DNA from: Ettlia oleoabundans
Lineage: Eukaryota > Chlorophyta > Chlorophyceae > Chlamydomonadales
DNA: 43,198 bases
Assembly (NCBI GenBank): GCA_019693395.1
Contig: JAAMXP010000156.1
Coordinates: forward strand, 1-43,198
Direction of reading: 5' to 3'
Position 1 is the stretch's first letter, and every line of letters starts with the position of its first letter. Made by a program: the position numbers and the translations under genes. Of this stretch, positions 1 to 10,006 are shown in pieces. Below the pieces are notes generated by a model, which was not told where the DNA came from, ran no database searches, and saw only the letters and a list, made by a program, of their open reading frames with translations.

Positions 1-687
1 TTGCACAGCACTGTCAAGCCCAACGGGAGCGCCCTCTGTGCTCTTTGTAACTCGAAGATTCCTTGACGGTGGGCGCCACGCCGCAGCAGCCTCAGTGCAA
101 ACTGCGTGCGCGTCTCCACAGCCCCATAGCCGGGGTTATAAAACACCGTGCCACGTATGCAGCGCATTTCATAAGATACAAGCAAGGAAGAAAACAGCGC
201 ACCAGCTTGGAGATGGGAGCGCTGGACATAGTGCACAACTTGTGTTGACTACAGGCCGCTGCAGCTGGTTTCCGGACGTCAGGGTAAAGCAATCCTGGTT
301 GTAAATGAGCTAAGAGCCCGCTTAAAGGCGGCCCAAACGGAAAAAAGCTTTCTTCCCATGCAAGGGCGGACGGTAGGCGAAGCGCACGCCGCTTCGCACC
401 TCTGTTGTTCTAGTGTCAGGCGGTGTAAGCCTAGATTTTGGTCCTCCAGGTGTGACTGGACTTCACCGTTGCTTATAATTTGTTTGCGGCTCTTCTGCCA
501 TCGTCTGATTTGCGTCAAGGTGCATCACCTCATGTAGAGTATGCATGTCACAAAGCAACCCAAAGCTCAAAGCATTATCAATGTGGTGCGCTGAATGAGG
601 CAACCCAATAAAAAATCAAACGAATAACAAGCATGCAGGTCACCCGGCAAGGTTTTATAGTCATCACCCAAGAATGTGTTCAGGACA
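1..687. other. Gene-free left margin
   Basis: I see no recognisable coding exon on either strand here. A TGTAA motif (the chlorophyte poly(A) signal) occurs at about 46-50 and another at about 300, so the left part may be the 3' untranslated end of a plus-strand gene lying outside the window. The right part should hold the 3' untranslated region of the minus-strand TruA gene that stops at 688, although no minus-strand TGTAA (TTACA on plus) was found there. Confidence 0.4.
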
Positions 688-1740
688 TTACTCACTGATC
701 ACCAGCGCTGTTGATGCTGCTTCTGCCTGCTGCTCATGGGCCAGCAGCACCCCGCCACTGCCTGCTGCCGGCTGAAGCTCGCCAAGGCTGCTCCAATGAG
801 CGTACAGGACCTCCTTCAGACACAGCCCCTTAGCCTCAGCCACCTGCCAGCCACGGAAGGCATGCCGCTCTGCACCGGTGCGCCCCAGCTCCCCCGCCGC
901 CAGCGCCGCCGCAATGTCGCAGGCGCCCAATGAGCCCGCGCCCAACGCCAGCAAGGCGCCAGTCATGTGACGCACTTGCTTGTACAGGAATCCCGTGCCT
1001 GTTACTTCCAGCCTGCACAATCAGTGAACACGAGAAGGACAGAGTAAATGGGTTGAAGGCAGACACCTGAGCATGCTACAGGAATTGAACTAGCCACGGT
1101 GGCATGCAGAATGGCCCCACCTTGCACCACGTTCCAGCGGCAGCAACTGGTAGCTCAGGATGGTCTTGACGGGGCTCTTCCTCGCGCCATCAGGGCTGCT
1201 GTTTGCGAAGTTGGAGAAATTGTGCGTGCCCTCAAACAGTCTAGCGGCATCAGCCATAGCCTCCAGGCGCAGTTCTTCAGGGCGGCGAGGGTGGTGGCGC
1301 CAGCGGTGGAGGAAAGGGTCGGCTATGGCAGCCAGGTGGATGTCGTAGCAATAAGTCTTGCGCAAGGCGTAACGCACATTCCAATCCAGCGGCACCTCCT
1401 GTACAGCCACCGCTCGAATGTCTGGCGGCATCATCGCGTTGAGCGCCCGCAGCAGCGTGGCTGGAGTCTGTGGCCGGACACAGAAGAATTGCACCACCTG
1501 GCCCCGCGCATGCACCCCAGCGTCAGTGCGCCCTGCCGCCTGCACTTTCAGTGCCTGGCGGTCCTCGCCAGTGACCTGGCACAGCGCCGCCTCCAGCCTC
1601 AGCTGGACTGTGGGCTTGGCATGGCGCCCCGGCGGCGCAGGCTGCAGCTGGAAGCCCCAGTAGTTGGTGCCGTCGTACTGCAGCACTGCAGCATAGCTGT
1701 ACCGCGTTAACACCGCAGCATTGCCCATAGACTGCGCCAC
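688..1740 (-). CDS. tRNA pseudouridine synthase, TruA family
   Basis: TruA-family enzymes isomerise uridine to pseudouridine in the anticodon arm of tRNA. Two exons are supported: 1740-1121 and 1012-688, joined across a 108-nt GT-AG intron in phase 2. The hallmark motif GRTDAGVHARGQVV, with the catalytic Asp, is in exon 1. The start resembles other members (YDGTNYWGFQ), and exon 2 carries the typical TGTGFLYKQVRHMTGAL and ends at a TAG/TGA stop after about 314 residues, near the normal family length. The first in-frame ATG is at 1728; 1740 is only a GTG. An upstream exon with a transit peptide is possible, because acceptor-like sequence lies at about 1815-1825 on the minus strand, but I could not join it. 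Whether the enzyme is nuclear or organellar therefore stays open. Confidence 0.88.
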
Positions 1741-2217
1741 TTGACCATGTGAAGGATGCTGTGGCTGCTGCTGCTGCAGCTGGGGCGGATGCAGGGTTCT
1801 GGCAGGCCTGCAACAAGCACAAGGACATGCCCATCAAGCACTGCACAGTGCGGGTGCGCCACCCGCATTTATTGATGCTCAGCTGCCATCATGCATGTGT
1901 CGCAAGCAGGGTTCAGCACCAGGCAGAGGGTTGATCACAGCTGCTGCCGCACTCACCCCTGCGTGGGCCCCTCATTCAATCCCTGCGCGTACGGCGCCGA
2001 GCCCCACCTACGGCAGGCGTGCCCTCTGCTGTGCCGTCCTGCAACTGCACTGAGGCACGTGATTGGCATGGGAGTGTTTGTCCAAGCAAACTCTGCAAAT
2101 CACAGCCTTGAAACAAGGCCGCGAAAGTGCAAGTAAAATGCAGCCAAATGCCTGTGATTCAAATGTACGCCTCAATACACAAAGATTTATGTTAGGAACA
2201 TTTGAAGCCTGCACCAT
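1741..2217. other. Intergenic stretch between TruA and TMEM42-like gene
   Basis: This holds the promoter and possible 5' exon of the minus-strand TruA gene and the 3' end of the minus-strand TMEM42-like gene. An open frame at 2008-2217 (minus) could be an alternative last exon of the TMEM42-like gene, since a good GTAAGT donor lies at 2265 in the preceding exon. Its product (Cys/Arg-rich, no known domain) looks non-coding. No RNA gene was seen. Confidence 0.35.
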
Positions 2218-2885
2218 TTATGCTGCACCACCGATGCAGCAATGACAGCGAGCGCAGCGACTTACTGGTGCCCTGCCAGCTGCTGCCGGGACCTTGACTG
2301 CCACATCTGCCATCGCCTCCCGAGGCTTCTCTTCCTGCTCTTCTTGCGGCTTGCGCTGCGAGCGGTGGATGAGAAAGCTTCCTGCGAGGATGGTTGAGGC
2401 TCCCACCCACCATCGCATGTTGGCATGCTCCCCAAATACCAGCCGCCCCAGCAGGCCGGTGCCGATCACATTGGCTGCTGTAGTGACCGAGGTGCTGGCA
2501 AGGGAGCCACTGTGGCGCAGCGCACGGCCGTAGAGCACCATCATGAGCCCGTTGCACTGCAGAGGGCAAGGACGCGTCGTGAACGCCAGCAGGCACGGGG
2601 GTGTTCCGCACACTTTGCCAGCCCCTGGATAAGGCAGGCAGTGATGCTTGGGCGGCATCATTACGCACATTGCAAGGCCCATAAGTGCAAGACTCGTTGA
2701 GACTCATTTGCTGCCAAACATGCCATTGTATCACTTACTACTAACAGCAGCACGTAGCAGGTGATCTGTGTGGCCTGGTCGATGTTCCCCAGGCCTGCTA
2801 GCTTGCCGAACACAGCTGCCACGGCACCGCTGAGCCCAGCCAGGGTGCACAGGGCCAGACCGTACAGGGTGCTGGCGATGCCCAT
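2218..2885 (-). CDS. TMEM42-like four-helix membrane protein (EamA/DMT-related)
   Basis: TMEM42 proteins are half-sized relatives of drug/metabolite transporters (EamA) with four membrane helices; their substrate is unknown. Exon 1 runs 2885-2739 and ends at a GTAAGT donor. Exon 2 starts at 2556 after a CTGCAG acceptor, in phase 0. The joined protein has a Gly/Ala-rich first helix (GLSGAVAAVFGKLAG), a second helix (ATQITCYVLLLV), then the family-typical LYGRALRHSGSLASTSVTTA, GRLVFGE and a final helix ending in LAGSFLIHR. About 160 residues matches the usual length. The tail after the last helix is basic and acidic (KPQEEQEEKPRE) and probably cytosolic. The exact 3' end is uncertain: reading on gives a stop at 2218, while a strong donor at 2265 could lead to another last exon. 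Confidence 0.75.
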
Positions 2886-3864
2886 CCCGCAGCTGCGGTA
2901 TGGCTGGGGGCTGCATGCAGCAAAGCATGAGCAAACATGGTCTCAATTGAGAGCAGCCCAAATGCAGCAGAGCACAGGTATGCTGCCCGGGGCTCTGCCC
3001 GGCCGCTGGCCCCACCGCGTATTGCACCCCCGTCCTTCTAGCTTTGCGGGCATCTAAGACGCACACCTCCTAGCCACTGGGATAGTGCAGTGTATGCAGA
3101 GTGGGGCACAGCAGCGCAAAGGGGGTCCCACGGCGAGGGACCACATGTGGATGGCACCGCATTGCCGCTGCCACCACGCCTATCCCGTTGGTTAGTAGCA
3201 TCTGTCTGCATTCGGCACGCTCTGCACCGCGTGTTCGCGCAACCCCAAGTTCAACGCAGCAACTGCTCACGCGGCATACCTGCGCCTCAATTGCGCCCTA
3301 CAACACAACCGATACACTGCCCTTGGATTGCAAAGACAGTGCAAAGGCTGAAGCCGCTGCTGACCTGGCCAGTCCGCCGTCACAGCGCAGCGCCCATATG
3401 CTGCTGTCCAATGCTGCACGTATATTGTCTCCGTGGTCATATGGTTTGATGTTCGCTGAGTTCCACCACAATCAAGACCGCTGCGTGTTGCCTACATGTT
3501 GAATGTCTGGAGGAAGCTCAGCGTTTACGGAACGGGGCGGCACTGTGTCAAACTAAGTACATAAAGTTATCGCTTGTTGGTTTCAGTGGGTTCGTGCATG
3601 TCACAGCACTTTGCAAGGGGAACTTTACAGCAATAAAATATTGGAACGCAAGAGGAGTCAGAGATAAAGTTCAACTTCCAAAATGTGTCCCTGCTTTCCA
3701 TCATTGGTTCCTGCAGGGCTTCTCAGTTACGCTCCCACACCTGGCGGGGCACAAAGGCACCGGTGCCCATGGTGGCTGAGGGCGCTTGCACCTGCACCCA
3801 CAGACACTCGTGTTTTGAGAGCGAGATACCGAGCCAGTAGCGGGGCCAAGAGTCCTTCTATGTT
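2886..3864. other. Intergenic region with minus-strand poly(A) signal
   Basis: Nearly 1 kb without a recognisable exon. It should contain the promoter of the minus-strand TMEM42-like gene on the left and, on the right, the 3' untranslated region of the minus-strand gene that stops at 3865. TTACA at 3625-3629 is TGTAA on the minus strand, about 240 nt past that stop, and is the likely poly(A) signal. The plus-strand AATAAA nearby (about 3632) is probably chance. Confidence 0.4.
3625..3629 (-). terminator. Poly(A) signal TGTAA for the gene ending at 3865
   Basis: TGTAA on the minus strand, about 240 nt downstream of the stop at 3865. Chlorophyte mRNAs commonly use TGTAA instead of AATAAA. Confidence 0.5.
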
Positions 3865-5147
3865 CTAAGAGGTGGTGGGCGTGGCACGCAAGTGCAAGCA
3901 GTCCCGCCAGCCCCCAGCCATGTCTCGGGTGGACTGCCGCCAAACCTGGTTGTTGGGCCGCAAGGTGGCGGGTTTCAGGCCGCCCTCAGCTGCGGTGCGC
4001 TTGCCGGCCATGTAGCGTGGCTGGTTGCCCCTCCACCAGGGTGCGCGGGTGGGCTCGTTGGAGTGCAGCTGGTGGTCCAGCAGGGCCTTCACATCCTCCC
4101 GCGGCAGCGACTGCAGGTTGCTCAGGTGGGTGCAAGAAAAAGCCGTGAGCAGGGCGGCAGCAGGAGCAGTTGCACAAATGGTACATGCCGCTCACATGCC
4201 AAGGGTTGAAACCCCACGCGAGCTGGTGTGAGCATTTGTAAGGTGCACAAGTCAGGAGCCCGCCCAGTCTCAACTACCCCCTTGCAATCGACATCTTACC
4301 ACAGAGACTTTCTTGCTGTGAGCCACATGCAACTTGGAGGACAGCTGCTTATAATTGGTGGCACCACCGTGCCTGGAGGCAGCAGCGTTGCCGCCATGCA
4401 GGTTGGTGCGGTCCGCTAGCGGCACAGTGCATGCAGCTGAGATGGGTGCTGGTGGGGCAGCAGCCGGCGCCATCAGAGCAGGGTCAGCATAGACAGTGAG
4501 TGAAGGGGCAGTTGCTCCCAGTGTCGGCTGGTGTGTCACAGGCAGCAGCGGGGCCGGTTCGGCGGGGAAGGACAGGGTCTTGGCCACCGTCAGGGCCTCC
4601 TGCTTGGTGCTATCTGGCAGGGTGTTGAACCAATGGGACAGCTCAAACAGCTCTGCCTCCTGGTTGACTGCAGCGCTGCCCAGCGCGCCCTCCAGCTCAT
4701 GCAGGGTGACCGCAGGATCTGCCGGACCAGGCGCCTGGTTGGCGCACGCATCAGGCACCAGCAGCGGGGGCACGGCCAGGCTGAGCTCGCTGGCTGGGAA
4801 GGGCACGCTGTAGTCGACTGCGAGGCAGGGGCGGGGAGGCAGGAAGGGCGTGTTCAGCAAGCGACGGTTGGCTGTGATGACAGCAGCATTTCCCCAGGCT
4901 TACCAGGAACCAGCACGACCGGCAGGCAGTTGAAGGTCTGCATTGGGCATTTGGGAAGCAGGAGTTAGGTGTGGGAGAAGGCCTGAGAAGGGGGCTGCAC
5001 GTCACCTAGGGCGGGCTGCCAAGCTGCCATGGGCCACGTGGGTGCAGAGCCAGTGGCCCAACATGGGAAGCTATGTGTCTTACATGGCTGAGGAACGTCA
5101 GAGTGCCATTGTCAATGGTGGAGAAGTTGCCAGCCTGCGCCAAATAC
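3865..5147 (-). CDS. Unrecognised protein, 5' end unresolved
   Basis: I do not recognise this family. Four exons join cleanly in phase on the minus strand: 5147-5084, 4937-4904 (34 nt), 4871-4300 and 4110-3865, with GTAAG-type donors and CAG acceptors. The joined frame begins YLAQAGNFSTIDNGTLTFL and continues NCLPVVLVPANRRLLNTPF. It then has a Pro/Ala-rich middle and a short helical-looking segment (ELFELSHWFNTLPDSTKQEAL). The last exon is compact and charged, with PWWRGNQPRYMAGKRTAAEG, NNQVWRQSTRDMAGGWRDC and a stop at 3865. Upstream, at about 5290-5185, another frame reads ANATFADAGAPQGFWLAQLS and is probably an earlier exon, but I could not find a donor that joins it in phase. The compact hydrophobic core and consistent phases suggest a real gene; function is unknown. 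Confidence 0.6.
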
Positions 5148-5683
5148 CTGCAGAGTCAGCCAGGAGCAGGTCGCAGCGGTCAACAGAGCCGGCAGATAGC
5201 TGGGCCAGCCAGAACCCCTGCGGCGCGCCAGCGTCTGCGAATGTCGCGTTTGCCACAACCCTTTGCGGCGACTCCCACCGGCTGCGCCTCTATAGGGTCC
5301 GAGCTGACGATCATCGCGCACCTCGACACCCAGTGCGGCTCTTGGAAGCCGTCAGGAGCCTGCATTGTGCGAGAGCGATGTTGGATGCAGCAAAAGCGGT
5401 GAAAATGGCCGCGAAAAGAGGTGTTCACGGTCATTGAAGGCCAGCTCATGACAGGTGGCTGCATGACAGCTCACCGGACACATCACTCCCGCTTCAGGGG
5501 GGTAAAATACTCGAACTAAACTCCCTTTCAGCCCTCAATCCCAGGGAACACGAACCCAAGTACTATACGGCTTGCACCCGCACGTCCACGATGCCCGACA
5601 CTCTTGGGTGCTGACAGGACGCAACTGTTAAGCACAGCACAGCGTGCACCACAGTTCACAGGCCCATCAAATCTGTTGGGCAG
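5148..5683. other. 5' part of the unrecognised gene and intergenic space
   Basis: The minus strand holds at least one probable further exon of the unrecognised gene at about 5290-5185 (peptide PQGFWLAQLSAGSVDRCD). A possible exon at about 5365-5320 is separated from it by an implausibly short 44-nt gap. The true start codon is not identified. The remaining part, up to 5683, lies just beyond the stop of the YbeY-HAD gene. Confidence 0.35.
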
Positions 5684-5688
5684 TTACA
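5684..5688 (-). terminator. TGTAA overlapping the YbeY-HAD stop codon
   Basis: The last codons read TTG TAA on the minus strand, so the stop codon itself completes a TGTAA motif. It may or may not be the functional poly(A) signal. Confidence 0.3.
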
Positions 5689-8600
5689 AAAGTAATCGCT
5701 CAATGGCCTCTGCCACACCTCCACTATCATTGTCGGCTACCACGACCTGCGCAGCAGCCTTGACACCTGGCACAGCGTTGCCCATCGCCACTCCCATGCC
5801 TGCCCCTGCCACCATGCCCAGGTCGTTGCTGCCGTCCCCAATGGCTACCAGGTTACTGGCTGGCACACCAGAATGCTCCAGCAGCAGCCGCAAGGATCGC
5901 CACTTGTCCCAGCCCGAGGGCACCACCTCTGCAGGCATGGGCATGTACACAGATGGTGAACCTTGATTAATTGGGCAATGACAAGTAGGGGACACTGCAA
6001 GTGGTGGGTGCTGTCCCTGGCACTCCCTGCCATGCGCGCTCTCGTCAGGTCCCTTGCAGGCACCCCAGCATCAATGCACACCCGAAGCTCATGACACACC
6101 CTCCTTCCCACCCAGCATATCTGGCACTGCCTGCATCGTCTCCGCCCCAGTGCCCTCCAGTGCCGTGCTCCAGTAAGGCTTCAGGTGGATATCCACCACG
6201 TAAGGGCTGGTCATAAACAGCAGCTTGCGCAGAGGAGGGCCCGCCATCATCTCATCTATACTTGCCACAGAGGCCAAGGGCTCGTAGTACCTACGGTGCC
6301 AGGCAGGCAAAGAAGGCACAGCAGGCAAAGCAGGCCAAAATATGGTTCACTTCACTCGAGCAGGAAGGCAGGGAGCGGGTGGAGGTTTGTTGGTGGCAAA
6401 GGTTGTTCTTATGTTAGCCCGGCAGCAACCAGCGGTCAGCACCCATATGTATTGATCTGCACTGCGGCTACGCAAGGTGCATGCCACAGGCGGCAGATGT
6501 TCTGACCATGCCATTCTTTGCACATCCACATACCCATACCTCACAGCATGCAGGAGCCCAACTACCCACATTCCATATGCGCCCCCATGCTCTGGCAATA
6601 CAGACCTGTAATGCAACTCTTCCAGCTCCGGGTGCATCTTATGAGTCACACACTCCTCACCCAAGAACCCACACACTGGCACATTATGTGCCGCGGAAAA
6701 TTCAAACGCTGCCCTAACTACATGCGCCGGCAGCTCTCCGCCGGCAATCAGCTGCCCGCCACGCCCATATGCTGCTAAGCCTGCATAGATTAGTGGTGAA
6801 CATGACGGACGGTTTGTGGTCCATCACACCCTTCGTCCACACACCACAGTTGACGCATGCTAGTCGAAAAAAGCAAGAACGCAACCAGTACGCACGTTGC
6901 CAGCCAAACTTGGTCATATGACAGCCTGTCGCAAAGCAGGTATCATCAGCCACGAGGCTCACCGACCTTGCAGGAAGATGCCGGGCCCTTTTGTGCTGAC
7001 CACCAGCCCTTCGCCAGCCAGTCCCACGCCCTCCATGGCTCGTACTGCAGCAGGACGTGCCTTGCCCGTAGCAAGGAACACTGTGACGCCCCTTGCAAGT
7101 GCGGCTTTTATTGCCGCCACAGAGGAGGGCAACACCCGGCTGCGGCTGTCAAGAAGGGTGCCGTCCTGCGTGGGCAGGCATGTGCTAGTATGTCTGTGTA
7201 TGGTGCAGGTTTAAGGGGTGGGGGAAGGCATGCGGGGGACATACATCGGCAGCAAACCAAGGAAGCGCTCTGGCAACTTGGGCGTGATACCTGTGTGTGG
7301 CACTATTGGGACATATGCGGAAGGATGCCAGCTGTCAACGTGCATGTAGCCCGGCTGCCCCCATGGTGCGCTTATGCGCGGCAGGAACCCCACCATATCA
7401 AGTGCCAGCATCTGAGCCTCTGCCCGCGTGCGCCACCGCTTGATGCGGCTGTCGGCATCCGATGCTGCCGCCACCTTGACCGCCTGGCTGCCACTGGAGG
7501 ATGTGGATGCCCCTCCTTCTGGGAAGTGCAGCCGTGCCCCTGCGGGCATCCTCAATGCGCTGTTACAGTAATAGCTGTGTTGATCGAGAAGATGTGAAAA
7601 GTGGCCGCTCATTGCACAATTTTAAGCTCACCTGACAAAAAGGGGCACTGCACTGGAGTTGTATGGTCTTTGCAAAGCAACGTGCTATAGTCAGTTGAGG
7701 AAACAAAACTGGCAAAATGTTCCTAGCATGTGCATTTCCATAGATGCTGCCACGGAACCCGGCAGTCACCCACCTCTGCCGTCATTGCCGCTGCTGCTGC
7801 TATCACTGCTGCTGCATTCCGAGTCACTGTGGAGGTCGTCGGTGCCTGCAGCAGTAACCAGGCCTTGGCCTCTCCAGCCCAGAGCCTTCAAGATGTGCTG
7901 CTCAGCTGCCGCCATCTCCTCAGCCTCCTCCTCGCCTGCACCAGGCAGCACAAAGCATGCTCCGGGATCAAGTGGTGAGCGAGTGAGCGATGGGTGGCAG
8001 CAGCTCTCCAACATCTCTTGTTTCCCGTGATGCAGCCAGTCATACCAGGTGCACAGGAACACAGCACAAGGCGTGCGATGATGAAAGAGCATAACTGCTG
8101 GCTGTGTCATACAGCTTTGCCACCTATCGCTGGCCCTGCCGCTGCCCCGCATTCTTTTCGGTCTCACTTTCTTCGTGATCAAATCCCAGCAGGTGCAGCA
8201 CTCCGTGCACCAGCAGCACGCGGCTCTCATCCAGCAGCGAGTACTGCCGCTCAGCCGCCTGTCGTGCCGCAGTGTCCAGCGAGATCACCACATCACCCAG
8301 CACATTGACCGGCAACTGCAGTGCATGGCAGAGGTGTGAGGTGGCGACAGACGTGATGTGCATCGAGGCTGAGGGGCAGGGCCACAGATTGCAATTGCCT
8401 TGTTGTGTTGCTCAAAACCTGAAATAGCTGCCAAATATGACAGTTTCAAAAACATCCCAGCGCTGAACTGGCTTTCTGGCTTTCGTGGTCACTCACCGGT
8501 GCAGTGCAGCCTTCCTCATTTTCGTCCTCCTCCATTTCAAATGACAGCACATCCGTGGGAGAGTCCATGCCGCGCCACTCCTTATTCAGCTCCCGGATGT

Positions 8601-9576
8601 GTGCATCATCGCACAGCACCAACGAGAGCTCCAACGGGGCTGCGGGCAATGCAGGGTGTCACAAAACGTTGGGGGCCAGCCGAAGCGGACAGCTGAAAGC
8701 ATAGCTGGAGGTATACAGCCGCACAACCATTTGAGGGCTGTGCCAGCTGCAAGTTCTATCAGGAGAGAGCCATGAGCTCTTACCTATACAACACCCAGCA
8801 TGCAGAGCACAGCCAACCACGCTTGCATGGCACCCCACCTGGCGGCTCCTCACGCTCCTCCTCCTCCTGGCTAATAAGGTACAGTGCCGCCTCCTTAACC
8901 ACTTGCAGGCTATCATTGTACAAAGTCTCGCACAAGCCCTCCAGCTCCGCCTCGCTGCACAGGCAGGATGTCAGTATTGACACGCAAGCTATCTGATAGC
9001 AGAGAGGCTGTCTCAAACTAAGGTCGACAAGAGGACTTCAGCCATCAAAATTCATAATTGCTGCACGGTCTACGAATTCGTGGGCACTGCAGATTCTACG
9101 GACTGAATAGCTGCGATTCGCCTCGATAAATGCTTTCATGACCAACTGACAAACGGCGCAGAGCAATGGGAGGCACTCCAATGGTAGCAGCTGGTTGCAT
9201 GCTGGCCACCGCAGGCAACAGCACGTCCCCACCTGATGCCCGCCGGCTGCCCTTCCACCATGACACCTACATCAGCTGTGATGTCGCCCACTGTCAAGGC
9301 TCTTGCTCGCCACTGCGAACTGTGCAGTTGATGCCCTGGCGGCAGGTGTGCATAGCTGCCCAAGCCCACGTTGCCGCCACCACCGCCTCTAGGTGCAGGC
9401 CACGCGCTCAGCGCAACACAGATAGGCCCGTTGTTCTGTTGGCGCCAAAATCGCTGGCTGCAGCTTGCCAAGGGGCGAAGAGTTGCTTGCCGGCGCACCC
9501 CCTGATGTCCGACAGTAGGGCGGAATAACCGGCTGGCAACGCCGAGACAGGCCTGTAGCGATCGCAGGGCTTGCAT
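5684..9576 (-). CDS. Plastid-type YbeY endoribonuclease fused to a HAD phosphatase
   Basis: YbeY is a zinc-dependent endoribonuclease needed for rRNA maturation; in plants the chloroplast form carries a C-terminal Cof-type HAD domain, and this gene has the same fusion. Ten exons join in phase: 9576-9233, 8954-8839, 8639-8497, 8315-8168, 7935-7774, 7539-7394, 7165-6967, 6780-6606, 6290-6112 and 5928-5684, giving about 618 residues. Residues 1 to about 110 form a Arg/Ser/Ala-rich transit peptide. The YbeY part includes [19 protein letters not shown] and the zinc motif [12 protein letters not shown] (H-x3-H-x5-H). A Ser/Asp-rich linker follows. The HAD part has motif I DMDGT, split exactly by intron 6, then motif [11 protein letters not shown], Lys in SGWDKW and motif IV GDGSND. 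All catalytic residues are present. The start at 9576 is the first ATG of the transit-peptide frame. It shares a divergent promoter with the NECAP gene. Confidence 0.93.
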
Positions 9577-10006
9577 TGCGACAAGATTCAACAGAATTTG
9601 CTACGAATGTTTTAGGCCATTTCCAGGCACTCCAGGCTGGCGAAGAAACCCGAGTCCATCCCACTCCCGTCCCTGGTTGGTTTGCCGGCCAACAGCGTAA
9701 ACATCACATCGTTAACGTCGATCGCTTGCGGGCGCAGGGGGCACGATATACCTCGATACACCAACTTTCAGCTGACTGGCTGTCTCGTGCACCCCTTAGG
9801 CCTGCTCACTCCGGTGAGAAGCACCTGCAGTTGCCGGGTAGCGCGGGACACTCGCCCACGGGCTTACGGAAGCAACTCCTGACACTCCTGCTCCTGGAGG
9901 CGGCGCGCTGGGCGGCTTGTCTGTCTTGCAGCACTTGGCGTGTGGTCGTCGCACCTGTAACCTTTGTAATGTTCTCCCTTGCGCTCCCTCCGCATACTCC
10001 GCAGGT
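9577..10006. promoter_or_regulatory. Divergent promoter region between YbeY-HAD and NECAP
   Basis: Only 430 bp separate the two start codons, so both promoters and both 5' leaders must fit here. A pyrimidine-rich stretch ending in CCGCAG at 10004, three bases before the NECAP start codon, is an acceptor and indicates an intron in the NECAP 5' leader. No TATA-like element is obvious. Confidence 0.5.

Noticed and set aside
604..640. AATAAA-like poly(A) signals (also near 3632)
   Set aside because: Green algae use TGTAA; the strand and spacing do not match any gene end here.
1099..1710. 203-codon plus-strand frame opposite TruA
   Set aside because: It mirrors the TruA exon, which has clear catalytic motifs on the minus strand.
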